Assembly: GCA_947846985.1 (NCBI GenBank)
Contig: CANTUZ010000005.1
Span: forward strand, 9,141,501-9,205,500
DNA: 64,000 nucleotides
From: Fratercula arctica
Lineage: Eukaryota; Chordata; Aves; Charadriiformes; Alcidae
Direction of reading: 5' to 3'
Shown here piece by piece: positions 38,741 through 52,219 of this stretch (its first letter is position 1; each line of letters begins with the position of its first letter). Position numbers and translations under genes: made by a program. The notes beneath the pieces were generated by a model, which was given only the letters and a program-made list of their open reading frames with translations, had not been told where the DNA came from and did not search any database.

Positions 38741-41700
38741 TTATCTGTGTTGTTTATGACTTGGATCTTGAAAGGTGTATTGTATTCAATAATCCTAACA
38801 ATCTTGAGAATTTTTTTTTTTAGTAGTCCTTTCATGCTAAATTTTAACATTGTTACATTTTAGTAACAGAATTGCAGTACTCTTTCTGCACTCAGATTAT
38901 TTTCTGTTGTTTCAGGAAACGATACCTTAAAAGACCTCAAAAAAAGCTTGTTTCCTACAAGTGAAACTGCTCAGACAGGATACTCAAGCCAAGGATTTTC
39001 ACTGGAGCCCAAGGGAAGGTTGTTTGCTAACTTGTTGAAATTCAGTGGGAGTTGGGTGCTGAGACACTAAGCATCGTTGCCTTCAGCTAAACATGACACT
39101 TCCAAATCCACTGTGTTCTGTCCCAACAAAAAACTGCATCTGAGCTCTGACAAGCAATCACATTTTCTTCCATGTTACTCAATGAATTTGGAATAGAATT
39201 AGCATCAAATGAGAGCAAAATCATATTCCCATGTTTGTTCTCAATTTCTATTAATGCCTGGAACACATTGGGCGTTTTCCAGTATAAAACTATACTCACA
39301 TGAGTAACAATGCTAAAATTAGAGGACTTACTCATGCAAACAGGAACTGGAAATACAGACCCATAGTATTCTACCGTAAAATTTTTTACAGAAAGAATGC
39401 TACTCAGGTAGACAATATCCAGCTATGAAAAAACCAAGCATGCCAATTAGAATGAGGTTTACAAAAATCAAATTATTTGTCAATAATGTAATGGGGTCAT
39501 ACTAAGATTAGCAGCTTTTTTATAAAGCAGAATATAAAAACATTTTTATCACTGATGCGATTTCACTGTAAAGGCTACCCTCTTTCTGCAGCTCTTCATA
39601 GTGTTTCACTTACCAATGTTCAGTAATGCACAGTACATTTTGTGCGCTAAATTTTCCTTTCAAGCTCAATGCACTAAGGAAGAGTAACTCCAAAAGAGAC
39701 CAGAGCTTCTGGGTTTAAATTTAACACTATTTAAGGAAAGCAAACCTTTGCTAGGGGATATAACTGTTAACATTGTGATTTTTCAAGCCTAAGGTTTCTA
39801 ATGGGGTTTGACTGTTCCAGAGATAACATTTGTTTTCCTAGGTAACATATTTCAAGTCATATTATGAGCAAACGTTACAAAATTTCAGTGTAATGTGAAA
39901 TACGGTAATGTCAGATAGCATTATTTATCTGCTTAATATGACTAAAACCATTAATTGCTGGGAGCCATACTTCATCCCAGAAACATGAAAATCCATTTTG
40001 TGCCTATCTTGTCAGTTATTGGCGATTTTCTTAATGAATTGTGATGTAGTGAAATTCTGTTGGGAAACGTGTTTATATATTTCCAATTGCAGGCTCTGTA
40101 TGTAACTCTTGTTACATAGATCCTCCATTAACTCAATGTTTTCATTATGCCTATGCCACAACATATCAAACATATCTTACTTCGGTATCTGGAATAGCCA
40201 TTATTATTGCACATGCAGTTTTAATTATTAGAGTTGATGAAATGAACTAAGTGGCTAATGTTCATTGTCTTATATTTCCATTTAATGATTCAATCACGTT
40301 AAATCTGTCTCCTATTCCAATCAAGGTACTGTACATAACTCCCTGAGGAAAGGAAAATGCAGCTTATCCTGATCTAATTACACTTACACGAGTATCTTAC
40401 AATAGTTGCATAATGCTTTACTATTTGCAATGCAGAAGTTGATCTTGATCCCAATGAAGTTAATGGCAGAACTGCTAGTCCCTATATAGTGGAACTAGGG
40501 CCTTTGCCACCCAAAGGCAAGCAGAACGATAGGAGGGTGTGACACGAGGTTAGAAATAACCTTAGGACCATCAGATCCTGATCTCCTTACTACGGAACAC
40601 TGACTTTTAGAAATTTAGGCTGATTCATACCCATGTAAGATATTTAGGGCATAAGTCTAGTTCGTGGAAGACACTGTCTAATGTTTTACTGGTCTATTCA
40701 AGTAAACTTAGCTGTTTTACTGAGCGACGGTGGCGTCACTACTAGGCAGCATGTTACCATTAGCAAATGGAACTAGTTTTACAGGGGGGCAGAAGGAGAC
40801 ACAGAAAACATTTCAAGGCCAAAGATTTTGCAAAACCTGACTCAGCTTGTAGTCAAACACTTGGAGCCATCCACCACTAATCAGCAGTGGTCTCTTTTCA
40901 TCACTCCAATTTAGTGCATGCTATATTCCAATTAATATGTCCAGCAAGGAGCATATTAACCATACTCGCTAATTACAAGGGGAGAATTTAGGATTATTTT
41001 GCACTGAAGTTTCAGGCACCAGTAAGACTGATGTCCCTCAAACTCAAGGGCTGCATAGATTATTCCAAACATGGTGAATTTCCAATCAACCTCTGAAGAA
41101 AAAGGTACCAGCTTTCCCATAGTGTGAAAACAGTGTACAAGGGACATACATGTGTACGTGACACAACAGGCAATTTCACACCTGCATTCTGTCTCTCCAC
41201 AGGATAAAGTAAAATATCTTCAACAGATGGAAGCGTCTCTTCACTATGCCAGTGACAAGAATACAATTATCATGTATATGCATTACTACTCCTATTGATA
41301 ATTAAGGGATATCCATCTCCAGTACAAGTGTTGGCTCTGGCGAGCAGAGTTGTGGAGCTCAGTTTCATATAATGCATGTGTGTCGTTTTCCTTGTGGAAG
41401 AATTTATTTCATAATCATAAATTGTCCAAACATGATCTGGTCAGCTAACATTTGAAGCTTTAGTATTTGCTTGAGCGTTTTGTAATTGGCCTCACATTTG
41501 TGAAGCTGGTCACATTTGTGGTCTGAAACCACCATATACCTGAAATTCCAGGACAGCTACATAGAACAAGTCATAGCATGATACTGAATCTGAATAGTAA
41601 TTAAGGGTGACACATGCATTAGAAATGACAATGTTTCATCATATCAACAAGATCTTAGATACACATCAAGATGCTTTCACAGTTAAGTGGGAAATCTTTT

Positions 41701-44700
41701 CTTAATATGGGAATAGCTCGACAACCTTTAAAATGAAAGTCCATTGGACCAATGGCAGTACAAAAACTTAATGAAAATTTAGTATAGCTTTTGAAGACAT
41801 ACCTTAAAATCCTCAGTAAGGCTCCTTGGTGCTTTTGTAGATGGTGTCACAGAAACATAAGTTGATAATCCCATAGCGCATGCCACATTCTCAGACAATT
41901 CTAGTACAGCACTGCCGAAGAAACAGCCATCACTGAAGAAGCTGCATTCATACCCAACAGATTGATGAGGTTTAGGTGAAAATAAAGTGTAAAACTAAAG
42001 CTACTCAATGGGCTGCTCCAGCATGTAATGTCTTCTCCCACCTAAGGCTGCTGGTGGATTGTGAGGAAGTTTGATAGGTACATGATAACAAATGCTGTGT
42101 TGGTTGTCATGAATCCCACCACTAGGATTGAAGGTAACAAGTTGATTAATAAGGCTGTAGTATCTAGGAAGAAAAAAAAAATTGTCAGTTACTGAGCATG
42201 ATGTTCTCAGAACTTTGTGGGAAATACAGCAAATATAGTTAAACAAGAAACCAAATGCAAGATTCTAGAAAGTATTATTCCATTATTCCCATCTATATTC
42301 GTAAACAAATACATGTCTAACTTGGAACAGACAGATTTAGGCTTATACTGAGTTGGAATATTTACTACAAAACCATTTAAAAGTGAACTCTATACAAGAA
42401 AAAGATTTGTATAGTTCTTGTAGGCTACACAGTTCTGTTTCCCTAGAGACAATAAATGCCATAACTCATACTTGAGTTTAGTCAAACTAGCACCTTGTGA
42501 AGCAAGTGTTTCCTGAACTGGTCTTTCTTCAGTGTAGTTGCATTACCATTAAAATTCTAGGACACCTTCCTGAGCTAACAATCAAATCCCATGACTTGAT
42601 AAAAATCTGTTATATCAGCTCTATAATTGCTGCATGTGCTGGGTGCAAAGTTTGGAAACTCTCAATCATCACAAAAAGGTTATGAAATTATTGCGGTATA
42701 AAAAGAACCCTTCAAAAGCCTTGCTATCAATGAGCATTAGGTTTACAGAACAGTTATGTAGATATCTGAACAGATACAACAAATTTTTTCCCCTCCTTTT
42801 GCAAGGAAATAAATTTTTCACATTTGCTACATTTAGGAAGCTATTTGCTTCCTAAAAAGGAAGTTGCATACACACATTAAAATGGGATAAACACAACATG
42901 TAAATATCAAATATTATACACAACATAGGTCTAACTAAGGTTTATTCAAATAATCTGTGTGTTACAATCAGGAACTTGGGGATAAAGTAGGTTTTCCCTT
43001 AAATCAGACTGTATCTCTAGTGCAGATTTGCAGTGTATTCAGAGAATTTTCTAGGCATGTAACTGTGGTGTAAATAAACATTAGCTTGATAGTGGGAACC
43101 TAGGTCCAGAATGCAGTCAATATAGACAAGTAGGGCCCCCTCAACTACAGCTTCAGAAGGTATAATTATGGGTGCATAAAGCAGACAGTGCAAATATCGT
43201 CTCTTCATGTTTCTGCCTCCATTCATAACATATACAAACAGCTGAAATAAAACAGGCAAGATGAAGAGCAATGAGAAACGTCCGCCTTTAAAATCTACTT
43301 TATTCAACCGGAAACAAAACATTTTAAAAGGTGATAATGCTCTAAAAGCTATTTAACTCACCAGCCAAATCAAACTGACCAAAATCTAATTTATTCCTTG
43401 TCTTGTTTAGCAGATGCTTAAAAGATCAATATAGTTGTCTCTGTAGATCGGCATGAAATATTAACCAGTCTGAGTGTTCTGAAGCTTTTTACAACATATT
43501 CAGCTTCATTAAACATTAAGCAGCTTTGAAATATAAATACAAAATAACTATCAGCTTCCTATCCTTCAGACACAGAACAAAGGTAGCTCAAATGTGGGAA
43601 GCAGGAGGAAAAAATATTAAATGAACTGGGAATTCACAGAGAAGTTAACTTAGGAAAGCTGTCAGTATAAATTGACTCAATCAGATACACTTCACCATAA
43701 GGAAAGATAATATTGCAATATCAGAAGAATATCTGCTAAGGAACAAAATAATAGTGTGACATTTATAGCACAAGAAATTAATAAAAATATGCCTCTGACC
43801 ACAAATATAATCATCTTAAGCCCAATCCTCATTTATACCACAGCTCCTTTCACCCCTTATATTGCTATAAGACCCACTCCATGGGTTCAGTGAAAATGAA
43901 GCCCTCTTCTCTCTTCTCTGCTTTTCATTACTCTCTGGTATGTTAAAAATATCTGGGCAATACAGCAGAAAAGAGTTTCAGGTTCACTAAAGGGAAATGT
44001 CAGCTTTGCAAATCACTGAAAGTAACCGGACATAAACTGTCAAAATAAGTCAGCAAAACAGTGTGGTTATTGTCGGTGCGTAACTCAAATCTGCAATCCG
44101 AGATATGGTTAAAGGTTATAGACAATACAGCAAGATAGTTCTACTATGATGTACAGATCAACTAATTCAGCTAAAAATCCTGCTTCATTTTAATATATGC
44201 AGCACATTGAACACCTTTTCCTCCCATTTATCTGCTTGCTTTATTATTACTGCATACCGGTAGTGAAGAATAAAATTGAACCTCACATAGTATTGCCTTT
44301 ACCACTGCAGTCTGTCAGGGTCCACAAAGGAGCTTTTTATGCAGCTTTCTTATTTCTCCTTCTTCTAGTGTTGTCTAGGATTGACATCAGACCAGACATA
44401 CCAATGTTAGAATTTATTACAGCTGCCTTCTCTCAATTTGGCAAGATGGTAACAGCAAGAAATGAAACCATAGGATTCATTCCTCTGCAGAGATACTAGA
44501 TTTTGTAACCAGTATACTGAGCTATTAAGTTAGAACTATCAAATTCTCTTAGACAACATGATAGTAGGAATACCATCAATCAGTCATTGCAAGAACCATA
44601 AGGAACTGAGAGTGAAACTAAGAAACTAATTCGGTACACCTAGAGGCAAAAAAAAATATTTTTAAAATAGATATTTTTAAATTTTTGTGGCATAAGCAAG

Positions 44701-47700
44701 ATATCAGTGGGCTCACATAAAGAATGAGTGTATCAGACACATTAAGAAATGATGTTCAAATAGCATTTGACATTGGGCTATTTTTGCTGCATTCTCAGAA
44801 TAGAACTGAAAATATACTTTTGCCTTCTACCGCATACTTTTATACTTTACCTGCATGCTACGCTGTTAACAGGCGTTGTTAGAAAAGCATCAAATCACGT
44901 GTTTTCCATTTATTTGCATGCCAAATTTTCAGATGTGCTTTGTGGATAGGGTTACACCATCTCCAAAACCACGTTTTAAAATTAAATTAAAAAAAATGTG
45001 TTTAATGGGAAAAGTTTATACGCATTTTGAGCAGAGCCCGGTACCTTCCAATGTAGTCAAAGGGGTAAGTCACAGCCTAACCGCAGCACAGGCTTGAGAA
45101 GGGCAAGCAAAGCCTTAGATTTCCTGCACCCTCTTTAGTTCTGCACCATCCCATCTTGCTCCTGGGTAAAAATCACAACAATCTTTGTTAAAAACAGACC
45201 TGTGTTACCAGAACCACAGTCGTTCCTTCCCTGTTATGCCTTTTTGTTTGTTTAATTGATGCAGGGGGGACACACAGAGCTGCCTCCTGAGCTCCACTGA
45301 GCAGAGGCACTTATGCAAGGAGTCGCTCACATTTCTTACAGCCACGAAGGAGCACAATGAAGCGATAACAAGGCATGTGGATGAGGCTGCGTGATGCAAA
45401 CTGGAATGTACAAAATTCGTGTAACAGCTTAAGGAGCACTGTGTGGTGCCTTGTGTGCTTCTTTAATCTGAGTGCTTTGCCTAAATTGCAGGTCCTACAG
45501 GTTGTTTGGGAAGAAAGGTAATTTGACAGTAGTGTCAAGCATTTCTTTGGTACCATGGAACAACACAGAGGAGTCGAGCAACACAGAGCTTTCTTGCTGA
45601 GATTGACACAGCTCTTTTATCCAAAAATCCTCTTCTGTCAAGGGTATGCTCATTCACCTGTCATCCTTGTATCTCACTGAGCTTCTGGCATACAGAAAGA
45701 AAGCCAAACACTGGAATTAGAAGGTCACTTAAGTGCTATGAAATTGGAATTGAGATTTAGGATAGAACAAGCAGGCAAAAAAATGGGGATATATAGGCAG
45801 CAGTAGTACTGCAAAGGGAAAGGAATTTTAGCTATCCAACTGCTCTCAAATCAAACATGGAAAACTAGCCTTTGCACAGATTAAATCTGTTTCACTTTTT
45901 GTGCTCTGCCCCCCTTGAAAATCTGAGAAAGATGAAAAACACTAGTGCCAAATTTACTGTAAATATCTACTCAGGCAAGGTGTAACAGTCTGCTTTGATC
46001 AAGTTGCACTTCGAGTTCTCTTCAACATCCATCCAAATGCAGTTTCTGGAATGCATTCTTTGAAGTCCACACAGCTAAAATTTTTAACCAGGGAGTCCCT
46101 CATTACCTTATTACTACTACTATCTTTTTTCTGATAACAGATTTGCCCCCGCACACGCTCAGCTCAAAGCAGAGCCAACACTCCACTCCCTCCACTCCAA
46201 CAAACTCCAAGTGATTCATCTTCACTTTCAAAGCTCTTCACAGCCTACAGTTCCCAATATCTCTGATCTCTCACCCACTGCTGGAAGTTTTATTCCTGTC
46301 ATTCACCCGTGACACAAACAGTTCAATTTTTAAAGGGCAAATAGAAGTAAATAATTTTGGGTGTAGGTTCCCATGCTGTTCCTCATATTTGAGAAGGTTT
46401 TCTAAATATCTCGTTGTCTCACAATGCCCTCCCAAAGCTCTCCTCAGCCATGATGTAATGTATGTATGTATACATAAAATGTAACTGCAACCAGCACGTC
46501 ACAATGTTTTCTTTACCATGAAGACAAAATGGAGAGGAAGAAACAAAGCTCTCCAATAGACCAATTGACATTTCAGAGGGTGAGGAGGAAGAAGCTTCTT
46601 AAGATTTCCACCAGTCCCATCCTGGGCATTGAACACAGCCTGCATGCGTTCCTTCTTTTGCCTCCACCCATGTGCTTTCCCTTTTCTTGTGCTGTAAATT
46701 CTTCAGCAATGTCTTTTGGTTCAGTGCTGGTACAGTGCTTAGGACAGTGAAATTGTGCCTCATCACTCAGATTCCTAAGAGTTCCAGTAATAAAAGTAAT
46801 AAAACAACCACAGTTTTAACGACTTGACTAAAATTCATACCTCAAGACCACCAAACCATGAAGAAATAGCATACAAGGGAGAGAGAAAACAATCACACAG
46901 ATCAGAATAGCACATCAGAAATGCATCAACCCTCAGACAGTGTTAATTGGTATGGCTCCAAAAATATATTTTTTCTCTCTTTTAATGTACCTATTCTCAT
47001 GTACATTCACAGCCACTGTTTAAAATAAATTTGGCTGTAAATAATCCTCCTAGATAAAAAGGAACACTGAATAAAGCATCCCTATACCATTTTTTTGCTG
47101 CTGTAGAGGACACGTAATGATGTGTGTGCAGCAGCATATGAAAGACAGATGACAAAGCAAATTCTTCAGCTGTTTGGATTAAAACAGAATAAAAATGTTT
47201 ACACGTATATGTGTATTTCTTTCAGTGAGGCCTATAAAGATACCCCGGCACTACTGTATCTTCCCATTGTCTCTAGAAGAATTGAAAAACTATTTAAGAT
47301 CAAGACAAGGACAGGTACACACATATCAGAGGGCAGTGAGAATGCCATCAAAACACATCAATAGTAATATGAGAGCTCTTTTGGAACATCCTAATAGAAA
47401 TCTATGACCTAATCAAAAGCCTTTGAAACTCTACTTACTATCGGTTACTGGAAGATTGAAAAAAAAAAGGTTCTGGAGCAGATCTTCTAATTAAACTTCT
47501 TTTTCTTTAGGAGTTAAATGATTATTTGATACATATATAAATTAGATACAAGCACACATAGAACATAGATGAACTACCAGCAGCAAAGTCACTTGATCAC
47601 TTATTATCTTGAAATGTCTGATATTTTTCAGTATGTTTATTTTCAGAAGGCATTGTGCTAGATATGCAAACAGGCTGGAAAAAAACTAATTAGAACTAAC

Positions 47701-50700
47701 TGTTGTTGAGAAATGTTAATGTAGAATGGAAGGCATTTAAAGAACGGTAACAGAGTTTAAAATATAAGTTCATTCCAGTAAATCAGTGTCAAAATGACAA
47801 GAGAAGCCAACATGGCTCAAGACAGATATGTGGAACAATACATAAGATAAACAAAAAAGCTTTTGAACCCATACACAGAATACGAGAAGTGAAAGATTTG
47901 ATTAAGTATTAAAAGAAAAAGGCTAAACCAAATGAAACAAATCCAAAAGTGAATCATACAGCTCAAAATCTCTCAGTAGGAGGGTTTTTTTCTGGTTTGT
48001 TTTTTTTTTTTACATTTTTTTTTTAAATCAGGACAAGCCCAAAGAATTTGGAATTCACTTTCCAGAACAAGAGTGAAAAAGATCAAACTACAATACAGTG
48101 ACAACCAGAAATATTTAAAGAATTAATTGGTAACTATTCTAAGATATAACGGTGGTGCAACATACCTGAACAAGGGAGTTTTAAGGCTTTTCCCCACCTT
48201 TACTGCTTTTTTGTATCCATGCAAATTATGCACTGACAGCACTCACAAGGGACAAGTACTTTAACTCACATGCAGGCAAAATGAACGAGCAGCAGAGTTG
48301 ATCACGCTGTGAAGTACCACCAGTGCATAACCAACCTCATTTCTGTAGTAGCAGACATCTGAGAGGCAATTTCTTGCCTTGGTTTTTGCAGTTATGCACC
48401 TCGTTCATTCAGCATAAGCGAAGGTCCTTCTCACAGACTGGAATTATCGGTGCGTGTGACTAGGAGCTGTACACATTTCCTGGTTAAGGTGCTTAAGCTT
48501 TGTCAGAGCAGGGGGCTGTAACTCATTGCATGCACTGTCCTCCCCCATCTCAGTCCCAGAGCATTTCCAGCATGTTGCCTCTGGTTGACATGAAAGCAGA
48601 TGGCACGGACCATGCCAGCCCTTCACTATGACTCCTTTGCAACAGGTTACTGGGACAAAGGGGCTTTAGTGGACCTATTTGGCTCCTTAACCTGTAATAA
48701 TGATAAGAAGTGGAAAGGTGAAGTTTTTTATGATAACTGAGCTCTACTGAATTAAGAGACCTACGGTAGCATTGTTTTTTTGCATCATTTGTCTAAATCA
48801 AAATAAACTTTTGAGAGAAACAATTTAAAATTACCAGCACACTGGGTGTTCTATAGATCTTCCTTAATCTTTCCGGCAACACTTCCCATAACTTTGACTT
48901 TACATGTAAACCAGAGCTATATCCTAAAAGACTTCACTGCTATTTTAGTCTGAGCTTTCTAACTTTGATTAGACAACTAAGCAAAGGATGCGTGCAATAT
49001 ATTGGCATATCCTGATGTAACCAGTCAGAAGAATTTAGTGCTTGATCCACTGATAATGTGACCTATGCCAACTTTTTCCTGCTACAACTTATTTTCTCTA
49101 TCAGCTCAGAGGTAATGGCAACTCATCCTTCTCATTTGCCCTCCTACATGAACAGCCCATGCCAGGGAGTGGTGCTGTTATGTCCCTTTCTTCCCTTGCA
49201 AAAGGATCCACAGCTACTTATAACCGAGCCCTAAGGAAGCCCACAGACTAGACATGAGATATCCAAGAGAGCAAAAAAAGTGGGAACAGAAATTGAGAGA
49301 AGTCTTCACTGACACTTTACAAGTTCATGTAGTTCAGGAGAGATCCCTGAAGACAAGAAAGAGACCATCATAATGCCATTAGTTAAGGGAAAGCCTGGGC
49401 ATACTGAAAACGTATGTAGGGAGAACTTAAAAATCATTTTAGAAAACCAAGCGAGGGAAACACTTTAAACAAGCACACTAGTGGTTCAATTAAGTGTTTC
49501 AGAGATGCCTGTAGGAGAAAATCTCCAAGGATATTACCACTAGGATAGACAAAGGGAAGCAATGGGAACCTGGTGTGGAGATGCTCAGAATCATTTCCCC
49601 AAGTTTCATATTGGAAGCTAAATGCATTAAAAAATTTAGCACAGCAAATGTATTCCAGAAATGTGTACAAAGTGCATTCAATAAGCTGTTTAATCAGGGC
49701 AAACAGTGGGTTAGGTTAATAATTTTGCAAACAGAAACAGCACTGAAATGCAAAGAAAAGGAAATCTTGATTAATAAGGTGGCTGGGGGGGGCGGGGGGG
49801 ATAAGAGATCATTTACTTTTCAATAAAATAATTAGGACATTTGTTGAAGAGAAGACGCAAGTCCTCTTAGGAAGAAGTCTGCTCATTAATCTGTCAAAGA
49901 ATCCAGAATGAAGGCAAAAAGGTAGAGAAAAAAGTTGTAAGGAAAGCTGCTTTAAATTATTAATCAAGAATTATACTTGGACTGACCAAGTGCTTTCCAA
50001 GACAAAGAATACAACTCAGTGTAAATAATACAGTGTAGATATTACTTAATTATACATTTTTTCATTAATTTTTTTTTCTTTTAACAAGGTTGAGGTTTTT
50101 TTGGGGTGTGGTGGAAGTTAGCAATAAATAAGGGTACAGAATCAAAAAGATCAGCAAACTTTATCATTTAGACCATTCTTTTCTAAAACAGGGTTACATT
50201 TCCCCTAGAAGCTCAAACATAGGTATTTTCCATCCACCGACTAGTGTGCATTTTGCAGCCCCCGATCTGAGCCCCACACTTAAGTGCCAACTTATTCAGC
50301 AGAGAAATCTAAAAGCTTCCTTCCCCACCACCAATGGCACAAACTACTGTGCCACATACTCCCACATCCATTCTCCATGATCATAGCTGTATGGCCTTCA
50401 TTTAAAATTAGGTCTGCATTTGCTATTGCCTGGTTCACAGGGAATGGGAAGTTTTTACTGTAAATACAAGCCTTTAGCTCTAGCTACAGTCCCAAGCTTT
50501 TAGCTTGGAGGAATCCAGTTTGATTTCCCATGTGTTGAACAAATCTCAGAGGTCACAAAGAGAGAATATATGGATCTATAGGAGCATAAAACCTGGGGGG
50601 AAGGAGAGGGAATAAAAACAGCTAACACCACCACAAATCGTAAATAAAAGCAAGCCATTTAATAGGGTTTGAAAATACTGACTGCAAAAATTGTCTTTAC

Positions 50701-52054
50701 CCAATACCAACCCAGCTGAAATAAATATTTAAAAAGTGTACTGCTCAGCTGTTTTCTCAAAACAGTAAACCCACATAGCCTTTTCCCAAAGATTGGCTTC
50801 TAAATAAGATGACATCACATTCCAAAACAACTAAAAAACCCAATATGATCAAGCATAGTTTGATTGATTTTCAGCTGTATCAAACCAATATAACAGACAA
50901 CAATCCCTACACCTCTTCATTTAGGAGTCATGTTCATAAGTGGAAGCCATCAGCCTGACTCACGTTGGCAGAGGTAGGAGGGACGAGGAACAGCGGAGGA
51001 TGGTGCTCTGCACATTCCCCTAGCTGGGCTGGTTATCCTGCTCTCTCCTCGATCTTTGGCAGCGACTACAGCCTGCAAAATAATGGCCTCAACAGCTTCT
51101 TAGGCCACTCACTGTTATAATCTGTATAATAAGTATTAGTTTAGCTTTTCATATGGAAAGTTAATCCCCTAATAACATTTCGAATTACTGAACAGCATTT
51201 GGAAAAAAATCATAGCTACCATTCAGAAACCTGTGCTGCAATCAGCTACATAAGATATACAGCATTCTGTAATTAGTGCACACATTTCAGACTTGGCTAA
51301 TTACCTCTTATGAATTAAAATTGTTCCCCACCTCCGCTAGCCAGTATACTTGAGAGGAAAAAAAATAAAAGAAGATAAGATAAGCTCTATACTTCTAAGG
51401 TAGCTGAAAATTCAGTAAGATAATGTCACTGATTTGATTATTTCCAGGTGAACATCAGGTTATTCTACCTAGGTGAATTTAATGATTCTGCACAGGTTGT
51501 GCCATGAATGTTCCTATAAATCACTTATAATTGCAAACATAAAAATTAAAATCAGCCTGAAGAGAGAGATAACACAGTGTTAATGATGGAAAGCAGTAGT
51601 CTACAGATAGTGGTACTGCCACTTTAATCAAGGCCATTCTGATGAGAAGCTTCTGAACCTCATGGGGACAGCACTAGGATGAAGAGGCTAGGGTGTCTAA
51701 CCTGCAAGAGTTTTTAAGTGACTACATGTGATTAAACACATTCCCAATATACTGACATAAAAGCTTCAGAGTTTTTCTCTCTAATATAATGTTCTGTTAC
51801 ATTCCTCAGAAAGACCAAGCTCAACTTGGCTTTCCACGGCTCCTCCCCATTATCTGTTACCAGCTGGTTGTTACCCCTGTGCTGAGCTGTGGATTAGGAG
51901 ATTTCCTTGTGCTAGTATTTCACGTCAGCATTTTGAATAACACAGAACATTTCAGGTATCAAATTCCTTGTGTAGAGACCACCTCTTTTTGTATCTCTGA
52001 GTGCTGACCAGCTCAACAAAGCCATGACCTACTCATAAAAGCAGTTGGAACTAC
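38741..52054. other. Downstream intergenic DNA of RCN1
   Basis: AT-rich sequence between the RCN1 3' end and the CR1 copy. No WT1 zinc-finger exon is found on the minus strand. Two minus-strand frames (42001-42163 and 43017-43238) sit directly behind splice-acceptor-like sequence and are reported as findings. A candidate conserved noncoding region lies near 39,880-40,460. Confidence 0.6.
49781..49800. repeat. G-rich tract
   Basis: GG, CT, eight G, C, seven G. It is able to form a G-quadruplex in principle and stands isolated in AT-rich DNA. Confidence 0.8.
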
Positions 52055-52219
52055 CAGAGAGGTGGTGGAGGCCCCGTCCCTGGAGACATTCAAGTCCAGG
52101 CTTGATGAGGCTCTGAGCAATCTGATCTAGTTAAAGATGTCCCTGGTTACTGCAGGGGGGTTGGACTAGATGGCCTTTAAATGTCCCTTCCAACCCAACA
52201 CATTCTTTGATTCTATGAC
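52055..52219 (+). mobile_element. CR1 LINE 3' end
   Basis: Matches the conserved 3' end of avian CR1 non-LTR retrotransposons: GAGGTGGTGGAG, CCGTCCCTGGAGACATTCAA, GTTGGACTAGATGG, CCCTTCCAACCCAACA, and a terminal TTGATTCTATGA. It is a typical 5'-truncated copy of about 165 nt with no open reverse transcriptase frame. CR1 is the dominant LINE of birds and other sauropsids, so it also points to the host lineage. Confidence 0.9.

Noticed and set aside
44197..44499. 100-codon plus-strand frame with hydrophobic stretches
   Set aside because: Hydrophobicity follows from T-rich DNA. There is no splice or promoter context and no recognised homology.
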